The notes beneath the pieces are model-generated. The model was given only the letters and a program-made list of their open reading frames with translations. It made no database searches and had not been told where the DNA came from. This document shows positions 1 to 7,331 of a DNA stretch of 9,377 nt, piece by piece. The position numbers and the translations under genes were made by a program. Source of the DNA: Euryarchaeota archaeon UBA433. Its GTDB lineage: Archaea > Thermoplasmatota > Poseidoniia > Poseidoniales > Poseidoniaceae. The stretch spans positions 1-9,377 of the forward strand of contig DAFX01000003.1 in assembly GCA_002495535.1 (NCBI GenBank). Direction: 5' to 3'. Within the stretch, counting starts at the first letter, position 1, and every line of letters begins with the position of its first letter.

Positions 1-2340
1 AAAAACTTCCGGCACGACATCGATGTGAGGATCGACAGATTGCGGTGCACCCGGGACCGACGCCAAAGGCTCACCGAAGCCATTGAAAGTTCACTCCGCC
101 TTGGCGGAGGGGCCACAGCCATCGAGAGCCTTGAAGCGCCAGATGAAGATGCAGAATTGTCTGAAGGAACCAAGGCCCGCCTCACCCAAGTGGGCGAAAC
201 GGTTGCATGGTCGGAAGATTTTGCCTGCCCAGAACACGGCGCCTTCATGCCCGAACTCTCACCTCGTGTCTTCTCATTCAATTCCCCTCTAGGGGCTTGC
301 GGCTCCTGCCAGGGGCTTGGAGTACAACGGCAATTCAACATCGATTTGATTGTTGATGGAACGCTTACAGTCAGCAATGGCTGCGTTCGCCCGTGGCGCC
401 AATCCATGTCCCCTTCGTGGTACAGAAGGCTGCTTGAGCAGGTGTGCGAACATTACAACATCCCTCGGAATACCCCATTCGAACTCCTCGACGACGACGA
501 TCGCGACATCCTTCTGAACGGTTCAGGATCGACCGTAATTAATTTCCACTTCGAATCCGACAACGGCTCGGTCTACAAAATGAACAGACCTTGGGAGGGG
601 ATCATCGCAAGGCTTCAACGGACCTACACCGAGACGACGTCTGAGCGTACGAGAAGCAGATTGATTGCCTGCATGACTGATTTGAATTGCAGTGAATGCC
701 ATGGCGAGAAACTCAACGCTGCGGCCCGGTATGTATCGGTTGGAGGCATCCGCCTTCCAGAAGTGAGCCACTGTTCAGTTCACGACGCACTTTCCGTTGT
801 TCGAGCTTGGTGGCCGGATGGACCTGGTGCACCCGAATACTTCGCCGACACCCTAGAACCTCTCGATGAGCGGAGCATGTTCATCGGTAATGAAATCCTC
901 AAAGAAATTGAAAACCGACTTGGCTTTTTGGACAGCGTTGGCCTTGACTACCTCACCCTTGATCGAAAAGCCAACACCCTTTCGGGAGGGGAGAGTCAAA
1001 GGATTCGCTTAGCAACCCAGATTGGCAGCCGCCTCACGGGCGTTATGTATGTGTTAGACGAACCCTCGATTGGCTTACACCAACGGGACAACGAACGTCT
1101 CCTCGCCACACTTCGTGAACTCAGCGATCTTGGCAACACGTTGATTGTTGTCGAACACGATGAAGACACCCTTCGTCAAGCAGATTGGCTGTGCGATCTC
1201 GGGCCTGGTGCCGGCCTCGAGGGCGGTATGATTGTTGCAAACGGGCCCCCTGAAATCGCTATGGCGGAAGAAAACTCAGTGACTGGCGCCTTCCTAAGTG
1301 GGCGACGAAGCATACCGGTGCCCGAAAAGCGAACGAAGGCCACCCGCAAACGCCTCGTGGTGAAAGGGGCATCACACAACAACCTTCAGAACATCACAGC
1401 CTCTTTTCCGATAGGGTGCATGACCGCAGTCACCGGAGTTTCAGGTTCAGGAAAATCATCCCTCGTCTCAGGCATTCTCGCACCTGCCCTCCAACGGCAT
1501 CTGCACAACGCAGACACCCTTCCTGGAAAGCACCGAGAAATCAAAGGGCTCGAACACACGGACAAAGCCATCATCATCGACCAGTCCCCTATCGGGCGAA
1601 CACCGCGCTCAAATCCAGCAACATACACCAAAGTGTTCGACGAAATCAGGAGCCTTTTCTCTAAGACGACCTTGGCTAAAGAACGCGGCTACACACCCGG
1701 CACGTTCAGCTTCAACGTCAAAGGGGGTCGCTGTGAATCATGCAAGGGTGCAGGGTCGATCAAATTGGAGATGAACTTCCTCCCAGACGTTTGGATCACT
1801 TGTGACATCTGCAACGGTAAGCGCTACACCAGGGAGTGTTTGGAAGTCACGTGGAAGGGCAAAAACATTCACGAAATTTTGGAGATGCCAATCGGAGAAG
1901 CCGTCGAGTTTTTCGGTAACCATCGAAAAATTTTCAGAACCCTCGACACCCTTCGGGCGGTTGGACTTTCTTATGTTCGCCTCGGGCAACCTGCAACGAC
2001 ACTCTCAGGTGGTGAGGCGCAACGGGTCAAACTGGCCAGTGAATTGAGGCGGCCCCCAACCAAACACACCGTCTACATTCTCGACGAGCCAACAACAGGA
2101 CTTTCGTTTTCAGATGTTCAGTTGTTGATTGAAGTGTTGCTGGAACTCAGAACCAAGGGCCACACGGTCATCGTCATCGAACATCACCTCGATGTCGTGA
2201 AGTCTTCGGACTGGGTCATCGATCTTGGGCCGGAAGGCGGTGAACGCGGGGGCATGATCCTCGTAGAAGGGACACCAGAAGACATTGCGGCGTGCAATGA
2301 GAGCTTTACGGGGCAATTTTTGGGCTCAATGCTTTCCTGA
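1..2340 (+). CDS. uvrA: Excinuclease ABC subunit A (UvrA), 5' end outside window
   Basis: UvrA is the damage-recognition ATPase of nucleotide excision repair; as a dimer it finds bulky or UV lesions and loads UvrB. The frame is open from base 1 and already UvrA-like there (a HDIDVRIDRL segment, equivalent to roughly residue 200 of E. coli UvrA), so the GTG at 25 is internal and about 200 residues, including the first Walker A, lie upstream. The visible 779 residues hold a zinc module (Cys at 226, His at 235, Cys at 298 and 307), the CSEC pair of the insertion domain (688-699), signature LSGGESQ and Walker B VLDEPSIGLH of the first ATPase half (about 979-1080), the second Walker A GVSGSGKSS (1435-1461), a CESC...CDIC zinc finger (1732-1812), and the second signature LSGGEAQ with Walker B YILDEPTTGL. 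Two deviations: the first zinc module is CxxH rather than CxxC, and the second Walker B is followed by Ser instead of the usual His (GLSF). Uvr genes in archaea are generally considered acquired from bacteria. Identification is secure. Confidence 0.97.
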   Translation, partial: KNFRHDIDVRIDRLRCTRDRRQRLTEAIESSLRLGGGATAIESLEAPDEDAELSEGTKARLTQVGETVAWSEDFACPEHGAFMPELSPRVFSFNSPLGACGSCQGLGVQRQFNIDLIVDGTLTVSNGCVRPWRQSMSPSWYRRLLEQVCEHYNIPRNTPFELLDDDDRDILLNGSGSTVINFHFESDNGSVYKMNRPWEGIIARLQRTYTETTSERTRSRLIACMTDLNCSECHGEKLNAAARYVSVGGIRLPEVSHCSVHDALSVVRAWWPDGPGAPEYFADTLEPLDERSMFIGNEILKEIENRLGFLDSVGLDYLTLDRKANTLSGGESQRIRLATQIGSRLTGVMYVLDEPSIGLHQRDNERLLATLRELSDLGNTLIVVEHDEDTLRQADWLCDLGPGAGLEGGMIVANGPPEIAMAEENSVTGAFLSGRRSIPVPEKRTKATRKRLVVKGASHNNLQNITASFPIGCMTAVTGVSGSGKSSLVSGILAPALQRHLHNADTLPGKHREIKGLEHTDKAIIIDQSPIGRTPRSNPATYTKVFDEIRSLFSKTTLAKERGYTPGTFSFNVKGGRCESCKGAGSIKLEMNFLPDVWITCDICNGKRYTRECLEVTWKGKNIHEILEMPIGEAVEFFGNHRKIFRTLDTLRAVGLSYVRLGQPATTLSGGEAQRVKLASELRRPPTKHTVYILDEPTTGLSFSDVQLLIEVLLELRTKGHTVIVIEHHLDVVKSSDWVIDLGPEGGERGGMILVEGTPEDIAACNESFTGQFLGSMLS

Positions 2341-2384
2341 ATGCTTCCGTATTGTTCAAAGGTCGTAGGCAATGGCAGTTAGTT

Positions 2385-2401
2385 CGCCCCCGTAGGGGGC
2401 G
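2385..2401 (+). promoter_or_regulatory. GC-rich hairpin before purL
   Basis: A perfect inverted repeat CGCCCCC-GTA-GGGGGCG (7 bp stem, 3-base loop) lies in the 70-base gap between uvrA and purL. Its right arm ends on the first base of the GGTGA ribosome-binding site of purL, so in RNA it would abut and slightly overlap that site. No T tract follows, so it is a poor candidate for an ordinary terminator. A role in modulating purL translation or in ending uvrA transcripts is inference. The rest of the gap (2341-2384) shows no convincing TATA box. Confidence 0.5.
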
Positions 2402-2405
2402 GTGA
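2401..2405 (+). promoter_or_regulatory. Ribosome-binding site deciding the purL start
   Basis: GGTGA is complementary to the 16S rRNA 3' end (part of GGAGGTGA) and sits 5 bases before ATG 2411. This spacing favours ATG 2411 over the in-frame GTG at 2402, which overlaps the motif itself. Confidence 0.6.
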
Positions 2406-2410
2406 ACCCC

Positions 2411-5400
2411 ATGGCCATAACCCGTGTCGAAGTGACGCCAAAACAAGGACCAGGAATGCGCGATGTTCGCGGTGACGTGGTGCGTAGGCAACTTGCTGCA
2501 GATCACAACATCACCGTTCACCAAGTCCGAAGCATTGTTGGCTTTTTGATCAAAAGCGAGATTGAATCGGATGCCATTGAGGCGCGAGTCAACGATCTCT
2601 TCGCCGACCCCATTATCGAAGACGGCGCGACAAACCACCTTCTTCTTTCGAGCAAAAATCACTTCCCAGACACCCCATCCTGTGTTGTGACGGTCGGATT
2701 CAAAGCAGGCGTCACCGATAATCCAGGCACCGCTGCTCTTGACGGCTTCCGGACCATTTTCCCAGACGCAGGGACCGCCTCGATTTCCACATACATCACC
2801 TATGCGTTCTACGGACTTTCGGACGAAGTAGAAGTTCAATGGCTCGCCAACACCTTGCATAACAATCTGATTCAACGAGCCCTCGTTGCTGATCACACTG
2901 CGTGCACGAATGAAAACTGGCCTGCCATTGAGTACACCGAAAAACCCCCACAAACATTCGAGGCGCCGCTTCACATCGACATGGAAATCCCCGATGAAGA
3001 GCTGATTGAACTCTCCGAAAGCGGGCTCTTAGCACTTAATTTAGAAGAAATGCAAACCATTCAAGCGCACTATCGCGACGAGCAAGTGCGAGCCGCACGA
3101 ACCGAAGCAGGTATCGTAGCAAATGCACCAACGGATGTCGAACTTGAATGCCTGGCGCAAACTTGGAGTGAACATTGTAAGCACAAGATTTTCGCATCAA
3201 AAATCCATCATATCGACACGGAAACGGGAGAGGAAGCCACCATTGATTCCATCTTTAAGACACACATCATGAAGCCGACCCATGACATGCAAAAAGAGGT
3301 CGATTGGCTTCTCTCAGTGTTCCATGACAATTCTGGAGTGATCGCTTGGGACGATGAGTGGAGCGTTTGTATGAAAGCCGAAACCCACAATTCGCCTTCA
3401 GCTCTTGATCCATATGGTGGCGCTATGACTGGCATCGTTGGCGTGAATCGTGACATCCTTGGAACGGGATTGGGCGCACGACCAATCGCAAACACAGACG
3501 TATTTTGTTTCGGTCCTCCGAACTGGGAAGGAGACCTCCCTGACAACCTCTTCCACCCCTCTCGAGTGCTTCGCGGGGTTCATGCGGGCGTTCGCGTGGG
3601 TGGCAATGAATCGGGCATCCCAACCGTGAACGGAGCTATCGTGTTTGACGATCGCTACATCGGCAAACCACTCGTCTATTGCGGCACAGTCGGCATCATG
3701 CCGCGTCACCTTCCAGACGGCCGTGAAAGCCACATCAAAACTCCAGTAGCGGGCGACATCGTCTACATGGTTGGCGGCAGGGTCGGCTACGACGGAATTC
3801 ATGGCGCGACATTTTCCTCCCTCGAATTGACAGAAGAATCACCGTCAAGCGCCGTCCAAATTGGCGACCCAATCACACAAAAGAAAATGATTGACATGGT
3901 GCTTGAGGCCCGGGATTTAGGCCTCATCACTTGCATCACAGACAACGGCGCAGGTGGCCTTTCCTCTTCCATTGGGGAAATGGCAGAATACACAAATGGG
4001 TGCGAAATTGATCTCGCGAAAGTACCGCTTAAGCAAGCAGGACTCTCTGCATGGGAAATTTTAGTCTCAGAAAGTCAGGAACGAATGACCATCGCCATCA
4101 AGGCAGAAGACCAGCCAGAGTTTGATGCACTTGCTGCCCTGCACGAAGTCGAAGCAACCCCCGTAGCCACATTCACTGACAGCGGGGTGTTTCATGTCAA
4201 ATACGAAGACACCACAGTAGCCTACCTCCCAATCGAGTTCCTGCACGACGGTGTCCCTCAACTGCAGTTGGAATCTGAGTGGAAGGCTCCAACATTGCCT
4301 GCATTCATTCCACCCACAGACGCGAACCATTCTGACCTGCTTCTGTCCATGCTTGCCCGGCCCAACATTGCGAGCAAGGAAACATGGGTTCGCCAGTACG
4401 ACCACGAAGTCATCGCTCAAACTGCAATCAAACCCTTTGTTGGCGTCGAACGTGATGGCCCAGGTGACGCAGGCGTGATTGCCCCAATTCATGGCAACCC
4501 CCACGGACTTGTCATCTCATGCGGAATTGCACCACGTTACTCTGACATAGACGCGGGCGCCATGGCCGCAGCATCAATCGATGAAGCCGTCCGAAACGCT
4601 GTCTGTGCAGGAGTGGACGTTGACAAGATTGCAGGATTGGATAATTTTTGCTGGCCCGATTCTATCGAGTCTGTCAAAACCCCTGATGGTAAATTCAAAC
4701 TCGCCCAATTGGTTCGAGCCAACCGTGAACTTGAACGAGTATGCCGCGCCTACCGTTTACCGTGCGTCAGCGGAAAAGATTCCATGAAGAACGACTATGG
4801 GACAGGGGAAAAGAAAATTTCAATCCCCCCAACCCTCTTGTTCTCATTATTTGGCGATCAGCCAGATGTACGCTTTACAGCAACCAGCGACCTCAAGCAT
4901 GCAGGGGACAAACTGTATCTTGTCGGTCAATCGCATGAAGAATTAGGCGCATCTGAAATTGCATTCATGCTCAAAGAGAGCGGGATCGCAGCAGGCATCG
5001 GTGGCACCCCTCCACAACTTGCCCACCCTGAACAAAACCTTTCGACCTATCGAGCACTTTCAACAGCCATCCAAAACGGTATCGTGCAAACCGCTCATGA
5101 TTGTTCAGAGGGTGGCGTTGGTGTTGCCGTTGCTGAGATGTGCATCGGCGGCCGGATTGGCGCCACGGTTGATTTGGACGGCACAGGGCATGAAAGCCTC
5201 TGGGCGCGCCTTTGGGGGGAGTCCCTTGGCCGCTTTATTGTCGCAGTGAAGCCAGAGCGCGAAGACGAATTCGTTCAATGGATGTCCGGTCATAGCATTA
5301 CCATGCTTGGCGAAGCGGTAGACGAGCCTACACTCACCATCAACGATGGCTTTGAACACGTGGTAACAGCTGACGTCCACGCCATGGTCGAATCTTGGCA

Positions 5401-5434
5401 AGGGGCACTGGACATGACGGGAGGGGTCGAGTGA
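2411..5434 (+). CDS. purL: Phosphoribosylformylglycinamidine synthase, PurSL type (PurS-PurS-like-PurL fusion)
   Basis: This is the synthetase part of FGAM synthase, which converts FGAR, ATP and glutamine-derived ammonia to FGAM in cytosolic de novo purine synthesis. From ATG 2411 it has 1007 residues, longer than stand-alone small PurL (about 720-760) and shorter than the single-chain enzyme (about 1300). Residues about 1-75 resemble PurS (an ITRVEVTPK strand, then helix and strand), and about 90-160 form a second PurS-like unit, ending in a LANTLHNNLIQR helix like the N-terminal domain of large PurL. A linker (about 170-240) leads to the synthetase core: WSEHCKHK (252-259), KAETHNSPS (322-330), GGRVGYDGIHGAT (455-467), DNGAGG (511-516), SGKDSMKN (787-794) and HDCSEGG (896-902), which cover both halves of the duplicated AIRS-like fold. 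There is no glutaminase domain; purQ, overlapping by one base (TGATG), supplies it. No separate purS is present or needed. GTG 2402 is an alternative start adding three residues. Confidence 0.96.
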   Translation: MAITRVEVTPKQGPGMRDVRGDVVRRQLAADHNITVHQVRSIVGFLIKSEIESDAIEARVNDLFADPIIEDGATNHLLLSSKNHFPDTPSCVVTVGFKAGVTDNPGTAALDGFRTIFPDAGTASISTYITYAFYGLSDEVEVQWLANTLHNNLIQRALVADHTACTNENWPAIEYTEKPPQTFEAPLHIDMEIPDEELIELSESGLLALNLEEMQTIQAHYRDEQVRAARTEAGIVANAPTDVELECLAQTWSEHCKHKIFASKIHHIDTETGEEATIDSIFKTHIMKPTHDMQKEVDWLLSVFHDNSGVIAWDDEWSVCMKAETHNSPSALDPYGGAMTGIVGVNRDILGTGLGARPIANTDVFCFGPPNWEGDLPDNLFHPSRVLRGVHAGVRVGGNESGIPTVNGAIVFDDRYIGKPLVYCGTVGIMPRHLPDGRESHIKTPVAGDIVYMVGGRVGYDGIHGATFSSLELTEESPSSAVQIGDPITQKKMIDMVLEARDLGLITCITDNGAGGLSSSIGEMAEYTNGCEIDLAKVPLKQAGLSAWEILVSESQERMTIAIKAEDQPEFDALAALHEVEATPVATFTDSGVFHVKYEDTTVAYLPIEFLHDGVPQLQLESEWKAPTLPAFIPPTDANHSDLLLSMLARPNIASKETWVRQYDHEVIAQTAIKPFVGVERDGPGDAGVIAPIHGNPHGLVISCGIAPRYSDIDAGAMAAASIDEAVRNAVCAGVDVDKIAGLDNFCWPDSIESVKTPDGKFKLAQLVRANRELERVCRAYRLPCVSGKDSMKNDYGTGEKKISIPPTLLFSLFGDQPDVRFTATSDLKHAGDKLYLVGQSHEELGASEIAFMLKESGIAAGIGGTPPQLAHPEQNLSTYRALSTAIQNGIVQTAHDCSEGGVGVAVAEMCIGGRIGATVDLDGTGHESLWARLWGESLGRFIVAVKPEREDEFVQWMSGHSITMLGEAVDEPTLTINDGFEHVVTADVHAMVESWQGALDMTGGVE
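5420..5424 (+). promoter_or_regulatory. Ribosome-binding site deciding the purQ start
   Basis: GGAGG inside the last codons of purL lies 9 bases before ATG 5434. It supports the start that overlaps the purL stop and argues against upstream in-frame starts such as TTG 5395, and it suggests translational coupling of purL and purQ. Confidence 0.7.
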
Positions 5435-6282
5435 TGCCTTCACCTAAAGTAGCAGTTTTGTTTGGTTTTGGCATCAATTGCGATCATGAAACAGCCGCTG
5501 TTTTCGATCTTGTTGGTGGCAACGCAGAACGCGTCCATGTCAACCATTTCATCTCTGGCCAACGCACGCTCGAAGAGTTCCAAATACTGGCGGTCCCGGG
5601 TGGGTTTTCATTTGGAGACCACCTTGGCAGTGGCCGCCTGATGGGCAACAGAATGAGGTTCGCCCTTCGCGACCAACTGCACGCTTTCGTAGCAGCTGGA
5701 AAACCAATTATTGGCATTTGTAATGGATTCCAAGTACTTGTCAAGACCGGCCTTCTTCCCGGGCCAAATGGCCCACTGCCAGATTTTGAGCAGCGCGCAA
5801 GCCTAACACTGAACGATTCAGGTCGATACGAAGATCGCTGGGTCACGCTGGAATTTGATCCAGAAAGCCCGTGCATATGGACAAAGGGTATGACGCGCAT
5901 GGATTGTCCAGTAAGGCACGGTGAAGGTAAATTTGTCATGCCATCAACGACGGATTTCGACGCTCTTGATGCAGACCATCAACTGACCGTCCGCTATGTG
6001 GACCCGACAACAACACCTGGAGAGGGGATTACGGATGCACCCCTACCATTCCCCCTATCTCCCAATGGGAGTATGCGAAATATTGCTGGAGTTTGTGACT
6101 CAACCGGACTCGTTTTCGGACTGATGCCACACCCTGAAGCTGTGTATGCAAAATGGCTCCACCCAGATCACACACGGAACACCGCCCCTGGCCCGCAGCA
6201 CAGCGATACGCTTGGTGAATGGGAGGGCGAAGGCTTGCAGATGTTCCGTAACGCGGTTGAATACGCCAAAGCAAATCTCTGA
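5434..6282 (+). CDS. purQ: Phosphoribosylformylglycinamidine synthase glutaminase subunit PurQ
   Basis: PurQ is a class I glutamine amidotransferase that hydrolyses glutamine and passes ammonia to the PurL active site. From ATG 5434 it has 282 residues, longer than the roughly 225 of Bacillus-type PurQ and closer to the glutaminase domain of single-chain FGAM synthase, which matches its PurSL partner. The first strand is KVAVLFGFGINCD, followed by VPGGFSFGDHLGSG (54-67). The catalytic triad is visible: nucleophile Cys96 in GICNGFQVL, and His233 and Glu235 in MPHPEA. SPNGSMRNIAGV (209-220) is the conserved segment just before it. The start is fixed by the TGATG overlap with purL and by GGAGG upstream. 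Adjacent, overlapping genes for the two subunits ensure balanced synthesis (inference). Identification is secure. Confidence 0.97.
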   Translation: MPSPKVAVLFGFGINCDHETAAVFDLVGGNAERVHVNHFISGQRTLEEFQILAVPGGFSFGDHLGSGRLMGNRMRFALRDQLHAFVAAGKPIIGICNGFQVLVKTGLLPGPNGPLPDFEQRASLTLNDSGRYEDRWVTLEFDPESPCIWTKGMTRMDCPVRHGEGKFVMPSTTDFDALDADHQLTVRYVDPTTTPGEGITDAPLPFPLSPNGSMRNIAGVCDSTGLVFGLMPHPEAVYAKWLHPDHTRNTAPGPQHSDTLGEWEGEGLQMFRNAVEYAKANL

Positions 6283-6285
6283 GGG
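6281..6285 (+). promoter_or_regulatory. Ribosome-binding site of the membrane acyltransferase
   Basis: GAGGG overlaps the purQ stop (TGAGGG) and is 6 bases before TTG 6292, the start I prefer. TTG 6286 directly abuts the motif and is therefore less likely. The arrangement implies that translation of the downstream gene is coupled to that of purQ. Confidence 0.55.
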
Positions 6286-6291
6286 TTGTGT

Positions 6292-7323
6292 TTGGCGGGG
6301 CGAATCGAACATATCGATTCGATTCGGGCCCTTGCCGTTTTGCTCATGGTCATGGTTCATGCCGCCGCTACATGGGGTCCACCATCATCCACACAACCAT
6401 CTGCACTTGTTTACGCTGTATCCGGCCTCGGTGGTTTAGCTGCTCCGTTGTTCGTCACCGTGTTCGGCTGGGGTTGCTTTCGTAGCAGCACAACCGGCTC
6501 ACAACGTGTGAAACGGGCGGGTTTTTTCATCCTGGCCCAAACAGCGATCAACATATCTGCGCCGCATTTGTTTGAAGTATTCTCACCAGGCGTTCTCACC
6601 CTATTTGGCTTGCTGATCCTCACCCAGCCTCTTTGGCTTGATCCGATGACTCGTGCGCCCCAACGGAGCAATGCAGTGTTTTTCACCGCCCTCACTGGGG
6701 TCATGATGGTGACACTTTTGTTTTCATCAATCCAAGGGCCGAGTACATGGGACGCGAGGAATGAAACGAATTCAATGCTGCAGTGGATCAAGCACGCATT
6801 GTTCAGTGGCACCTATCCGCTCTTCCCATGGGTGATCTTTGCCACCCTGGGAGCCTTTATCTCATCCCAAGGCGACGATAACAAGACCTTTCCACAGACA
6901 AATTATGCACTTTCAATGGTATTTGCAGGTTGTTTAGCATGCGCTTTTTCATTCGCTTATGCTGCTCACCACGGGGTGCAGTGGGCGGCTCCAACCGGAC
7001 CTGCACTCCTGACGTTCTTCCCAGCGAACACACTCTTCCTCGTTGCCGCCATGACTGGCGTCAGTTTGTTATGGTTGCTTGCACAACACATTTCGATGAA
7101 CGTGCTCAACCCTCTCGGTCAGCGTTCATTGAGTGTGTACCTGATTCATTTCATCCCGATCGGTTTGTTCCACGGGTTGAATGAATCATATGCCTTTACC
7201 ATGTCACAATCGATGATGATGGTTCTGGCTTACACAAGCGTATGGTTGCCGTTCGCTCATGCGTGGAGCCGTCTGGCCCCACGCATGGACGTCGAGCACG
7301 CATTGCGGTTTTTGACCAAATGA
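6292..7323 (+). CDS. Multi-pass membrane acyltransferase (HGSNAT/DUF1624 or acyltransferase-3 like)
   Basis: This is a predicted integral membrane protein of 343 residues from TTG 6292 (345 if TTG 6286 is used) with about nine or ten hydrophobic segments. The N-terminus RIEHIDSIRALAV, followed by a membrane segment containing VMVHAA (His23), matches the opening of the acyltransferase-3/HGSNAT/OpgC superfamily, where an R-x-LD-x-LRG motif and a membrane-embedded His are typical. A middle segment with YPLFPWVIFATLGAF (about 175-189) resembles the PLxPW helix of DUF1624 and HGSNAT proteins, and LGQRSLSVYLIHFIP (275-289) resembles the family's C-terminal helix. Known members move acetyl or other acyl groups across the membrane onto glycans or lipids; the substrate here is unknown. 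It is the last gene of the purine cluster, 9 bases after purQ, but is not a known purine enzyme. Its stop is 8 bases from the convergent rhodopsin stop. Membership in the superfamily is likely; the exact family is less certain. Confidence 0.72.
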   Translation: MAGRIEHIDSIRALAVLLMVMVHAAATWGPPSSTQPSALVYAVSGLGGLAAPLFVTVFGWGCFRSSTTGSQRVKRAGFFILAQTAINISAPHLFEVFSPGVLTLFGLLILTQPLWLDPMTRAPQRSNAVFFTALTGVMMVTLLFSSIQGPSTWDARNETNSMLQWIKHALFSGTYPLFPWVIFATLGAFISSQGDDNKTFPQTNYALSMVFAGCLACAFSFAYAAHHGVQWAAPTGPALLTFFPANTLFLVAAMTGVSLLWLLAQHISMNVLNPLGQRSLSVYLIHFIPIGLFHGLNESYAFTMSQSMMMVLAYTSVWLPFAHAWSRLAPRMDVEHALRFLTK

Positions 7324-7331
7324 GAAGAGTC

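Noticed and set aside
25..27. GTG as a possible uvrA start codon
   Set aside because: The frame is open and UvrA-like from base 1 and the first Walker A region is missing, so the gene begins outside the window.
2341..2382. Short open frame (13 codons, ATG one base after the uvrA stop) that could be a leader peptide
   Set aside because: It has no run of regulatory codons, no clear ribosome-binding site and no terminator/antiterminator pair after it.
2306..2974. 222-residue minus-strand open frame across the uvrA-purL junction
   Set aside because: It lies antisense to the conserved PurS-like part of purL and its translation shows no recognisable domain; it is a shadow of the coding strand.
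4067..4504. 145-residue minus-strand open frame inside purL
   Set aside because: It is antisense to the conserved purL core, with a Cys- and Trp-rich low-quality translation and no ribosome-binding site of note.
5395..5433. Upstream TTG start extending PurQ by 13 residues
   Set aside because: ATG 5434 has a well-placed GGAGG and the family's N-terminal strand begins a few residues later; the extension overlaps the purL end without homology.
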